From an uncultured Succinatimonas sp. (lineage in GTDB: Bacteria > Pseudomonadota > Gammaproteobacteria > Enterobacterales > Succinivibrionaceae), in assembly GCA_937880335.1 (NCBI GenBank), contig CALFLJ010000176.1, forward strand, positions 1 to 8,242: DNA of 8,242 nt, written 5' to 3'. The notes beneath the pieces are model-generated. The model saw only the letters and a list, made by a program, of their open reading frames with translations. It did not search any database and was not told where the DNA came from. Made by a program: the position numbers and the translations under genes. This document shows, piece by piece, positions 1 through 6,228 of the stretch (position 1 is its first letter; every line of letters starts with the position of its first letter).

Positions 1-47
1 CCTAGAAAATTTATAACTGAACCTTAGTACGGCGATTTGTGAAAGTT
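1..47. other. Sequence beyond the truncated ecfA end; possible rearrangement junction
   Basis: These bases lie directly 3' of the ecfA stop codon on the minus strand. A two-domain ECF ATPase should continue here into the second Walker A region. In the ecfA frame a second stop follows after seven codons. The next frame gives KTFTNRRTKVQL and then a stop. Neither resembles an ABC domain. No intrinsic terminator is visible, although this would be the operon end. The stretch could be the edge of an inserted element or a deletion scar, but too little is present to identify terminal repeats. Confidence 0.3.
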
Positions 48-884
48 TTAATTAAATATTTCAGGGCCATCCTTGTATTTAAAACAAATTCCATCCCCTT
101 TAAGAAAAATAGGTCTTTTATTGGCACTTACATCATTCCATTTAAAAGGCTTTTCTAAATTAAAAGATCGTAAGGAGTGAATTTCAGGATTGTTTTCTAA
201 AGAATTAAAATTTTCAAAATAAACTTTTCTTCCTTTATCTAATAGTAAAATTTTGCAGTTGGTTTCTTTGAGGTAGTAAAGTCGATGATCGCAGATCATT
301 ATGCAAAATCCATCGTTTGCAAGCTCTTTTAGAATATCCTTAAGTTCGTTTATGCTTTTATTGTCAAGATTGGATGTAGGTTCATCTAAGATTATGTTTT
401 TAACTCCTAATGCATATAATGCGGCAAGACCTACTTTTTGCTTTTGTCCTGAAGATAGATCTGATAGTTTACTCTTACGAATGTCTGTAAGATTAAAGCG
501 CTTTAGTGATTGTTCAAGGCGACTATTAAGTTCATCTAAACTGAGGTTTTTCCACTGCAGAGAAAATGCAATTTCATCTTCAACAGTTAAAGCGAAAAAC
601 TGACGCTCTGGATTTTGAAAAAGAGAGCCTACTTTTTTTGAGATAATGCCAAGATCCTCGCAATCTAAATAGGATATGCCATCAATTAAAATATCTCCTT
701 TAAAAATACCCTTGTAATAATTAGGGCAAAGACCGTTTACAAGTCTTATTAAAGTAGATTTGCCACAGCCACTTTTGCCGCAAATTAATGTGATCATGCC
801 GTCAGGTGCTTTAAAACTTAGTTCATCTATAGCTTTAGAAGTGTCTTTTAGATAACTGTAACTTACGTTTTTAAATTCAATCAT
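48..884 (-). CDS. ecfA: ECF transporter ATPase EcfA, apparently cut off in its second ABC domain
   Basis: This is the ATP-hydrolysing subunit of an energy-coupling factor importer, acting on the cytoplasmic face of the inner membrane with EcfT. The first ABC domain (about residues 1-225) is complete: Walker A GKSGCGKST at 36-44, Q-loop glutamine 90, signature LSSGQ at 143-147, Walker B and catalytic Glu in ILDEPT (Glu168), D-loop SNLD at 171-174, switch His200. A linker follows, and residues 259-278 (ending FKYKDGPEIFN) match the opening of an ABC domain, paralleling this protein's own first 20 residues. The stop comes there. Fused two-domain ECF ATPases usually have roughly 450-570 residues, so at 278 this looks truncated. 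The start ATG overlaps the ecfT stop as ATGA, with GGAG ten bases upstream. It may work as a homodimer, need another ATPase, or be a broken gene. Confidence 0.85.
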   Translation of the reverse strand: MIEFKNVSYSYLKDTSKAIDELSFKAPDGMITLICGKSGCGKSTLIRLVNGLCPNYYKGIFKGDILIDGISYLDCEDLGIISKKVGSLFQNPERQFFALTVEDEIAFSLQWKNLSLDELNSRLEQSLKRFNLTDIRKSKLSDLSSGQKQKVGLAALYALGVKNIILDEPTSNLDNKSINELKDILKELANDGFCIMICDHRLYYLKETNCKILLLDKGRKVYFENFNSLENNPEIHSLRSFNLEKPFKWNDVSANKRPIFLKGDGICFKYKDGPEIFN

Positions 885-1657
885 GGATGGATAGCTCCAT
901 TTGTTGGCACATAGTAGATCTGCTCTAAAATCAAGGTTACTGACGTAAAAATTAAAACAGCAAACAAAAGCTGGTAATCTCTCTTTTTTAATGAGGATGA
1001 AGGAATATAAGTAGGTTTATTGTGACCTATACCCTTTATTTCAGCGGCAATACCAAGATCATCGGATGTCCTTATGGTTAGGAAAATTAAAGGAGTGTAG
1101 GTTAAACGTAAAAACAACTTTGGATGTTTTAGAATATTGAAAAAACTTATTTTGACACCTCGAAGTTTAATTGCTTCTAAAATTTGTTTTATATCAAGGG
1201 TAAAAGAAACTATAAAACGTACCATAACCGCACAGGGAAGATAGATTATTAAAGGTAGTTTTAAATTTTGCAGGCAGGATAAAAAATCCTGCATCCTGAT
1301 TGTAAGCGCCAATGGTAATAGGGTATTTAGTGCAGCAAGCCCTCGTAAAAACGGGATTATTGCTTTTTCAAGATTTAGCCCTTGTTTATCAATGCCTGGG
1401 TATAAAGCAACAATTACCTTTATAAATATAAAAGAGATTGCCATCATTAAGAAAAATAATGCATAGGTAGCAAAGAGAGCTTTAAATTTTTTTAAAGATA
1501 AAGCGTAGGCAAAACTTAAAAGAAATATAAAACCTAAAGCCTGATATGATGCGGTAAAGACAACTAAAAATGAAACTATGATGCTTATGGATGCTTTAGT
1601 TCTTACATCAATTTTATTTAGAAAACCTAAATTTTTATTCATGGATAATGCTTGCAT
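881..1657 (-). CDS. ecfT: ECF transporter transmembrane coupling protein EcfT (CbiQ family)
   Basis: EcfT is the inner-membrane scaffold that joins the ATPase subunits to the substrate-binding S component. The 258-residue protein has hydrophobic segments at about 24-80, 105-120, 133-155, 184-196 and 229-247, typical of the family. The cytoplasmic coupling region carries the two expected short motifs: A162-IKL-R166-G167, and a second one reading A205-EI-K208-G209, where lysine stands in for the usual arginine. These motifs contact the ATPase grooves in characterised ECF transporters. The chosen ATG overlaps the upstream S-component gene by 23 bases and has GGAG seven bases before it. An ATG at codon 6 is possible but sits less well relative to that site. 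The ecfA start overlaps its stop by four bases, indicating translational coupling. Confidence 0.9.
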   Translation of the reverse strand: MQALSMNKNLGFLNKIDVRTKASISIIVSFLVVFTASYQALGFIFLLSFAYALSLKKFKALFATYALFFLMMAISFIFIKVIVALYPGIDKQGLNLEKAIIPFLRGLAALNTLLPLALTIRMQDFLSCLQNLKLPLIIYLPCAVMVRFIVSFTLDIKQILEAIKLRGVKISFFNILKHPKLFLRLTYTPLIFLTIRTSDDLGIAAEIKGIGHNKPTYIPSSSLKKRDYQLLFAVLIFTSVTLILEQIYYVPTNGAIHP

Positions 1658-2171
1658 GCTTTAACTCCAAAGCTTTTTTGTAACCTGTGTAAAGGCCTAT
1701 GATGGCACCTATGTAGCCTGTTACTATGATTGTTCCTACGAAAAAAAGCAGTTCTGGCATCTCTCGCATAAAAAGATAGGATAAAAATAGAGATCCTGTC
1801 CTTTGTAAAATATCGTAGATGGCAATGGCTAAAATAGGGGCAAAAAACTTGTTAAATCCTCCTAAAAGCATTACCAAACTCTCAGATAAAAGAGCTGCCA
1901 GAAGGAGTATTGGAATTGATGTAAATCCTCCCTGTAATAAAAAGAAACTTACAATGGACTGAATAAGTACAAATAAAGATAGCGCAAAGCATTTTCTTAC
2001 TTTGTACATAAGCACTACTAAAAGTGTGGTCATAATTAAATTTTTAATTATTATGGTAATAGGATTAGGTCCACCACCTAAAAGAGCTATGAGAATAGTA
2101 ATTACCTTAGATGAGGCAGCAAAAATGCCTAAGGTAACAAGCTCTGTAGCTTTAAAGTAATTTTTTTTCAT
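1635..2171 (-). CDS. ECF transporter substrate-binding membrane protein (S component), substrate unassigned
   Basis: This 178-residue, very hydrophobic protein has about six membrane segments (roughly residues 11-31, 36-56, 62-80, 84-104, 108-132, 141-163) and short charged ends, the size and shape of an ECF S component. It sits directly before ecfT and ecfA, the normal order for a dedicated (group I) ECF transporter. The sequence looks most like the broad MptD/Trep_Strep group, whose substrates are largely unassigned; this placement is from general likeness only. It would capture the substrate from the periplasm and topple in the membrane to release it. Its neighbours, a TonB-dependent receptor and a HutW-like enzyme, suggest haem or another porphyrinoid, which is inference. 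The ATG has AGGGG seven bases upstream. No truncation is evident. Confidence 0.8.
   Translation of the reverse strand: MKKNYFKATELVTLGIFAASSKVITILIALLGGGPNPITIIIKNLIMTTLLVVLMYKVRKCFALSLFVLIQSIVSFFLLQGGFTSIPILLLAALLSESLVMLLGGFNKFFAPILAIAIYDILQRTGSLFLSYLFMREMPELLFFVGTIIVTGYIGAIIGLYTGYKKALELKHASIIHE
1665..1668 (-). promoter_or_regulatory. Ribosome binding site deciding the ecfT start
   Basis: GGAG on the minus strand lies seven bases before the ATG at 1657 and inside the 3' end of the S-component gene. It favours this start over the ATG five codons later and implies coupled translation of the two genes. Confidence 0.65.
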
Positions 2172-2178
2172 AAAGGAT

Positions 2179-2183
2179 CCCCT
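2179..2183 (-). promoter_or_regulatory. Ribosome binding site of the S-component gene
   Basis: AGGGG on the minus strand lies seven bases before the ATG at 2171. The surrounding bases, TAGGGGAT, are nearly complementary to the C-rich arm of the hairpin just upstream, so the site could be masked if that hairpin refolds. Confidence 0.6.
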
Positions 2184-2219
2184 AAGCTATTTAAAGCCCC
2201 AAATTAAAAGTGAGGGTTT

Positions 2220-2244
2220 ATCCCCCATAGTAGGGGGATTTTTT
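2220..2244. terminator. C/G-rich hairpin between the receptor and S-component genes; terminator-like on the plus strand
   Basis: The arms ATCCCCC and GGGGGAT are perfect seven-base complements around a six-base loop ATAGTA. On the plus strand six T residues follow, the form of an intrinsic terminator that would stop antisense transcription from entering the receptor gene. On the minus strand, the direction of the operon, the T tract is replaced by ATAAACC, so termination there should be poor. In the operon message the hairpin could stabilise the upstream transcript or lower expression of the ECF genes. Confidence 0.5.
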
Positions 2245-2246
2245 AT

Positions 2247-4298
2247 CTAGAAGGATGCGTTTGCACTTATCACAAAGTGACGACCAGGTTCTGAAAGATA
2301 ATTAGACAGTTTGTAGTCCTTATCTAAAAGATTTAGGGCTTTAAAACTCAGACTATAGTCCTTATCCTTACCAAAGAATAAGTTAAACTCTGCATTTGCT
2401 GTGGTATAGCCATGATTGTTTATAGTATTGTTTTCACTGTCGTAAGCTCTGCGTTTGGAGGCGCCTCTTAAATAGAGATCCAAGTTATAAGCATAATTGC
2501 CAAAGTCATGCTCATAGTTAAGACCTGATTTAAAGCTTAGCTTAGGAGTATCTGTATTGTATGTTGAGTATTCTAAAGTCTCAAACTTGCGACGCATAAA
2601 TGTCATTTGGGCGTATGGCTTTAAACCGTTTTCAAATTGGTAGGACAAAGATATATCACTGCCAAATGATTGAGCCTTGGCAATATTTGCATAGTAAGCT
2701 GATGATTTGTCTAAATAGAGAGTAGTTATATAGTCATCAATCTTATTTAGGAATAAAGCTGCATCTAAGGTTAAACCACCTTTATATAAGCGAGCTCCAA
2801 ATTCATAATTGTCTGAGGTTTCAGGTTTTAAATTAGGATTTCCTATGCTATTTACACCACCCATAGAGGTATTGGTATATTTTTCTTGCAAAATAGGAGA
2901 TCTAAATCCTTGTGCATAGGTAAGTCTTAAGGCCAGATCTGATATTCCCTCGTAAATTACACCAAAGTTTACAACGGGTTTACTGTAGGTATTTCGGGTA
3001 TAGGGGCTATATGTTTCTTTTAAACTAGTATTTCCTCTCATAGTGGTATAGGTTTTTGTGTGATTGTTTTGTAAAGCAGATTCTACAAAAGTATAGCGAG
3101 CTCCATAATTTACTGTAAAATCATATGGAAGTATGGTTTCATTAGATAGAAATGCATAATAAGTGTTTTGATAGGCATTTACATCATTAAAAATATCATG
3201 CTTTAAGGTAAAGTATTGGGTATTTACTTTTACATCTGTTTTATTATGTGAGCTTAAATTATCAAAAGATGCTCCTATACCTGAAATCAGGTAATTATAG
3301 TCTCCTAACTGCCAGTCTGCCTGTAAGCTAAGGCCCGTACTCTCTCCATCATTTTCAGCTCTGTTGTTCATAAGAACAGAAGTTTGTTCAACCAAATTAT
3401 CCATTAGCTTATAATTAGTCTGATAGAAAGCATCAAAACGTATTTTTGCAAGATACTGATTTACGTTGCTCTTTTCAAAGAAGATAGCAGCTTTCTGTCT
3501 TTCATAAGTTGGAATATCTACGGCGAAATCAATGTAATCTCCAAGCTCATCAAGTCCTGAGTGAATTTCACTATTGTATATATCGTAGCTAAATCCGACA
3601 GTGGTATCTGAATTTATATCATAAGAGAGAAATAACGAGCCCTGTCGACTTTGAAAATCAGTGTTTTTTACATGACCATCTGGGGTCTTAAGATCGCCTG
3701 CATTAGAAAATGCTCCTGAAAGTCTAAAGTTAAAGCCATTATGTTTCCCATATAGCGAAGCATTTTGCGCAAAGCCCTCAGAGGCTTTGCTGTCGTAACT
3801 TAAACCTAAGTCAAAACCAAGATTTTTTTGAGCCTCTTTTTTGGTAATAATATTGATAACTCCGCCTAAGGCATCAGCTCCATATTGAACCGAGGCCGGT
3901 CCCTTTATTACCTCTATCCTTTCAACTATAGAAGGGGAAATTAAAAGAGGGTCTCCTGTCATAGATTTATGTTCAGAAATCTTTTGACCATCAATTAAAA
4001 CTAGTGTGCGAAAAGAGTTCTCTCCACGTATACCAACCCTTACTAATCCTTGTGAGCCGTCATTTGTAAGTGATAATCCCGGTTCATTTTCTAATAATTC
4101 TGCAATAGTTGTTGCGCCACTTTGTTTAATTTGCTCCTCGCCTATGACAGACATTGACATGGGAACATCTTTTAGTTCACGTTCAACTAAGGTTGCAGTA
4201 ACCTCAACAGATGATGTTCTTATAGTTTCCTCTGCAGATCCTACAGGGATAAGACCTAAAGTAGTAAGTAAAGCTAAAGTAATTTTGGTAATTTTCAT
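2247..4298 (-). CDS. TonB-dependent outer-membrane receptor, haem/siderophore type
   Basis: This 683-residue protein is a ligand-gated outer-membrane barrel energised by TonB-ExbBD. An N-terminal signal peptide ends near residue 22 (GSA|EET). A TonB-box-like stretch, SVEVTAT, lies at 30-36. The plug domain runs to about 153 and includes RGENSFRTLVLIDG, VERIEVIKGPASVQYGADA and the plug-end GGVINIITKK. The remaining ~530 residues form the barrel, ending in the usual aromatic C-terminus (ISANASF). The barrel has FRSP at 465-468 and NPNL at 487-490, close to the FRAP/NPNL pair of haem receptors. The histidine usually found between those motifs is absent, so haem is plausible but not proven, and siderophore receptors share similar signatures. 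It starts 15 bases after the hutW-like gene, with AGGA eight bases before the ATG, so they are cotranscribed. Confidence 0.93.
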   Translation of the reverse strand: MKITKITLALLTTLGLIPVGSAEETIRTSSVEVTATLVERELKDVPMSMSVIGEEQIKQSGATTIAELLENEPGLSLTNDGSQGLVRVGIRGENSFRTLVLIDGQKISEHKSMTGDPLLISPSIVERIEVIKGPASVQYGADALGGVINIITKKEAQKNLGFDLGLSYDSKASEGFAQNASLYGKHNGFNFRLSGAFSNAGDLKTPDGHVKNTDFQSRQGSLFLSYDINSDTTVGFSYDIYNSEIHSGLDELGDYIDFAVDIPTYERQKAAIFFEKSNVNQYLAKIRFDAFYQTNYKLMDNLVEQTSVLMNNRAENDGESTGLSLQADWQLGDYNYLISGIGASFDNLSSHNKTDVKVNTQYFTLKHDIFNDVNAYQNTYYAFLSNETILPYDFTVNYGARYTFVESALQNNHTKTYTTMRGNTSLKETYSPYTRNTYSKPVVNFGVIYEGISDLALRLTYAQGFRSPILQEKYTNTSMGGVNSIGNPNLKPETSDNYEFGARLYKGGLTLDAALFLNKIDDYITTLYLDKSSAYYANIAKAQSFGSDISLSYQFENGLKPYAQMTFMRRKFETLEYSTYNTDTPKLSFKSGLNYEHDFGNYAYNLDLYLRGASKRRAYDSENNTINNHGYTTANAEFNLFFGKDKDYSLSFKALNLLDKDYKLSNYLSEPGRHFVISANASF

Positions 4299-4313
4299 GG
4301 TATAAGTCCTATT

Positions 4314-5903
4314 TTAGGAATTTCTTGGTTCTAATTTATGGATTAAATAATTTTGTAAGAGTTGGGACATAGTCACGCTGTAGAATAAACCTGCTAGATT
4401 TAAATTAATATAGCGCTCATCTATGGTTAAAAGCTTTGCCTCTTGCCACTGTTCAAAAACCTCAGACGCAAGATTCATAATATCCAGATTATGTTTTTTA
4501 AAGATAGCCTTACGATCTATATAACCAAGCTCTAACATCTCTCCTAGGTCTTTATATAAACTAAAATATCGGGATGGCATGAACATCATTGCAATGGGCT
4601 TTTTGTTCTGTTCAATATCCTTTAAGTAATCCTCATAGGTACGTTTGTTTAAAAAGCTTAATCCCTGGATTTTTCCGCCAGCTCCAGGACCAAACGCCAG
4701 GGTGTCAGCATCTGATTTAGCTAAAACATTATAGAGATTGCGCTCTTTGGTACTGCGGGCAAAATGACTTATAGATAATTGTCTTAGGTGATTTCTCTCC
4801 AAGAAATTGCAACCAAATTCATAAAGACGAGCGCGGTCCTGCTTATCTGGCATTTTTAGATTAGGATTAGCTTTTTTTATTTTCTCAAGCGGTGAGTGCT
4901 CAAGCATTATAAGCTGATAGAGATCAAGTCCGCTTAAGTTTAAATCTAATGCAATTTTTAGATCTTTTTCAAAACTATCTAAACTCTGGTTGGGCAGACC
5001 AAATATTAAGTCAATAACAACAGCAGCCTCATCATATGAGGTAAGTTTGCTAAGATGGGAGATTAGTTCATCCTGAGTTGAGATTCTACCTAATGCCTGA
5101 CGGCATTTAGTATCAAAAGTCTGTACTCCTAAAGAGAATCTGTTAGCTCCAGCTTTAAGACACGCTTCAATTTTTTCTTCATCAAAATAAGAGACTCGTC
5201 CCTCAACAGTAATTTCAACGTCATTTGCAAGAGGTAGATAATCCTTAGCTGATTTTATAATTCTGTACAGATCGCAAGCCTCAAGTGCGGTAGGTGTGCC
5301 TCCACCTAAATACAGAGCCTGTATTTTACGTGAGCTTTGAGACTCAAGACCGTCCCACATTGCTATTTCCTTTATGACAGCATCTGCAAAGCGCTTTGAT
5401 TCTTCCTTTTTGTAGGGAGCTATATAAAACATGCAAAAAGAGCAACGAGTTTGACAGAAAGGCACATTGATATATGCAACACTTCTTGTGGTTCTTGGAA
5501 TATGGCTTAAAACCTCACTCGCTATAGGAAGCATAGGAGGGGGAACTATACTCATACCTCCACTTGTATGAGGGAATGTTTTTTCTGGGAAAGCGTCAAG
5601 TAGTGGGTTATCTGAAACATTAGCTTTAAAATTAAGATCTAATGTAGCCATTTCATTTTGCGCTTTCATTTTCTTTTCAAGAATATGCTTAGGCATAGCA
5701 CAAGTGATATTTAAGATTTCTCCCATCCCACTTAAGGCAACCTTATCTTTTAATGAAAGATTTTTTATTTCATCGATAAGACTTTTAAAGTTTAATTTTT
5801 TTTGTTCATTGCTATGTTTGACGATTAGAGCCTTTATCAGTTCGGTCTTGTTTGTTTTGGACATAGTAGTAATGTTAAAGAGTAAAAAAAACAAAGTTAG
5901 CAT
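4314..5903 (-). CDS. hutW: HutW/ChuW-like radical SAM protein (anaerobic haem utilisation), with N-terminal extension
   Basis: This cytoplasmic radical SAM enzyme is of the HemW/HemN superfamily. C150-x3-C154-x2-C157 binds the 4Fe-4S cluster, and GGGTPT at 200-205 and the barrel motifs NRFSLGVQTFD and IDLIFGLPNQS match the superfamily. The segment NPLLDAFPEKTFPH at 99-112 ahead of the barrel and the C-terminal region suggest the HutW/ChuW branch, whose E. coli member methylates haem and opens the porphyrin to free iron without oxygen. Its place ahead of a TonB-dependent receptor fits. At 529 residues it is about 80 longer than ChuW; the extra N-terminal part is charged, helical and unrecognised. 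The start is uncertain. The first ATG (5903) lies inside an operator-like palindrome about ten bases from the predicted transcription start, and neither it nor the ATG at 5864 (residue 14) has a clear ribosome site. A HemW-like protein of other function is the main alternative. Confidence 0.8.
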   Translation of the reverse strand: MLTLFFLLFNITTMSKTNKTELIKALIVKHSNEQKKLNFKSLIDEIKNLSLKDKVALSGMGEILNITCAMPKHILEKKMKAQNEMATLDLNFKANVSDNPLLDAFPEKTFPHTSGGMSIVPPPMLPIASEVLSHIPRTTRSVAYINVPFCQTRCSFCMFYIAPYKKEESKRFADAVIKEIAMWDGLESQSSRKIQALYLGGGTPTALEACDLYRIIKSAKDYLPLANDVEITVEGRVSYFDEEKIEACLKAGANRFSLGVQTFDTKCRQALGRISTQDELISHLSKLTSYDEAAVVIDLIFGLPNQSLDSFEKDLKIALDLNLSGLDLYQLIMLEHSPLEKIKKANPNLKMPDKQDRARLYEFGCNFLERNHLRQLSISHFARSTKERNLYNVLAKSDADTLAFGPGAGGKIQGLSFLNKRTYEDYLKDIEQNKKPIAMMFMPSRYFSLYKDLGEMLELGYIDRKAIFKKHNLDIMNLASEVFEQWQEAKLLTIDERYINLNLAGLFYSVTMSQLLQNYLIHKLEPRNS

Positions 5904-5914
5904 AAGCTAACTTT
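5893..5914. promoter_or_regulatory. Perfect 22-base palindrome over the hutW transcription start; MntR/DtxR-like operator
   Basis: Nine-base perfect arms, AAAGTTAGC and GCTAACTTT, flank ATAA. The site starts four bases after the -10 box of the proximal promoter and covers the expected transcription start and the first ATG, an ideal place for a repressor. From memory, the enterobacterial MntR box has the same layout (AAACATAGC-N4-GCTATGTTT), agreeing at seven of nine arm positions. DtxR/IdeR boxes also contain GTTAG/CTAAC cores. The family assignment is inference; no regulator gene is in the window. Confidence 0.6.
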
Positions 5915-5917
5915 ATT

Positions 5918-5946
5918 AATATAACTTAAATAAAGATTCATATCAA
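5918..5946 (-). promoter_or_regulatory. Proximal sigma70-type promoter of the hutW-receptor-ECF operon
   Basis: On the minus strand, -35 TTGATA (5946-5941) and -10 TATATT (5923-5918) are separated by exactly 17 bases, a close match to the consensus. Transcription should begin near 5910-5913, within the 22-base palindrome. Confidence 0.6.
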
Positions 5947-6005
5947 AACGCAAATAATATAAACATCATTGAAATTGTTAGCTTTTATTAGGGAAGTTTT
6001 ATGTA

Positions 6006-6021
6006 GTTAGCATACGCTAAC
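6006..6021. promoter_or_regulatory. Second copy of the GTTAGC-N4-GCTAAC palindrome
   Basis: GTTAGC and GCTAAC flank ATAC; the core differs from the start-site palindrome by one spacer base. The two centres are 110 bases apart. A further half-site GTTAGC lies between them at 5977-5982 without a partner arm. Repeated copies in one control region support a real operator, perhaps with looping or cooperative binding. Confidence 0.5.
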
Positions 6022-6077
6022 ATGATATATAAGCCTAATTTAGTAAGAGAATCTAGATCAACTTTTACATTATCTAA

Positions 6078-6092
6078 TGATAAAAATTATCA
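6078..6092. promoter_or_regulatory. Fur-box-like palindrome
   Basis: TGATAA, three bases, TTATCA: a perfect palindrome that matches 14 of 15 positions of the 7-1-7 Fur motif (TGATAAT-N-ATTATCA). It overlaps the -10 box of a possible promoter feeding the operon. Iron repression by Fur is usual for TonB-receptor and haem-use genes. The AT-rich background raises the chance of coincidence. Confidence 0.5.
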
Positions 6093-6115
6093 AATAAAAT
6101 TGTGTAATGATTCAA
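6086..6115 (-). promoter_or_regulatory. Possible distal promoter of the hutW operon under the Fur-like site
   Basis: On the minus strand, -35 TTGAAT (6115-6110) and -10 GATAAT (6091-6086) are 18 bases apart. The -10 lies within the Fur-like palindrome, so bound Fur would block it. It would give a leader of about 180 bases running through both GTTAGC palindromes. Confidence 0.35.
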
Positions 6116-6162
6116 GTATTCTTAGAAATTTTATTTGATTTATGAGAGTAAAATTTTTGCGT

Positions 6163-6198
6163 AAAAAAAAAGACAAAGGACTGTTAGCCTTTGTCTTT
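6163..6198 (-). terminator. Intrinsic terminator of gdhA
   Basis: On the minus strand, perfect 11-base arms AAAGACAAAGG and CCTTTGTCTTT enclose an eight-base loop and merge into a run of nine T residues. It begins 30 bases past the gdhA stop and separates gdhA from the hutW operon promoters. Confidence 0.88.
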
Positions 6199-6228
6199 GT
6201 AATCTAAGTTTTAAATTTTAATAGGTAA

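Noticed and set aside
301..603. 100-codon plus-strand open frame opposite ecfA
   Set aside because: It is antisense to the conserved ATPase motifs and its serine- and arginine-rich product has no domain; a shadow of ecfA.
2172..2246. Riboswitch before the ECF S-component gene
   Set aside because: ECF genes often have vitamin riboswitches, but a 75-base gap with one simple hairpin shows no conserved core of a known class such as TPP, FMN or cobalamin.
4006..4305. 99-codon plus-strand open frame opposite the receptor's signal peptide and plug
   Set aside because: The minus-strand reading has a clear signal peptide and plug motifs; the plus-strand product resembles nothing.
5704..5910. 68-codon plus-strand open frame opposite the hutW 5' end
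   Set aside because: No ribosome site, low-complexity product; a shadow of the minus-strand gene, although uncertainty over that gene's start leaves some room.
5893..6021. GTTAGC palindromes as ends of a small mobile element
   Set aside because: The 100-base interval has no coding capacity or target duplication, and the palindromes sit precisely at promoter positions, which suits operators better.
6183..6188. GTTAGC within the gdhA terminator loop as another operator half-site
   Set aside because: It is a single hexamer set by the terminator loop and stem, with no second arm and no promoter at that place.
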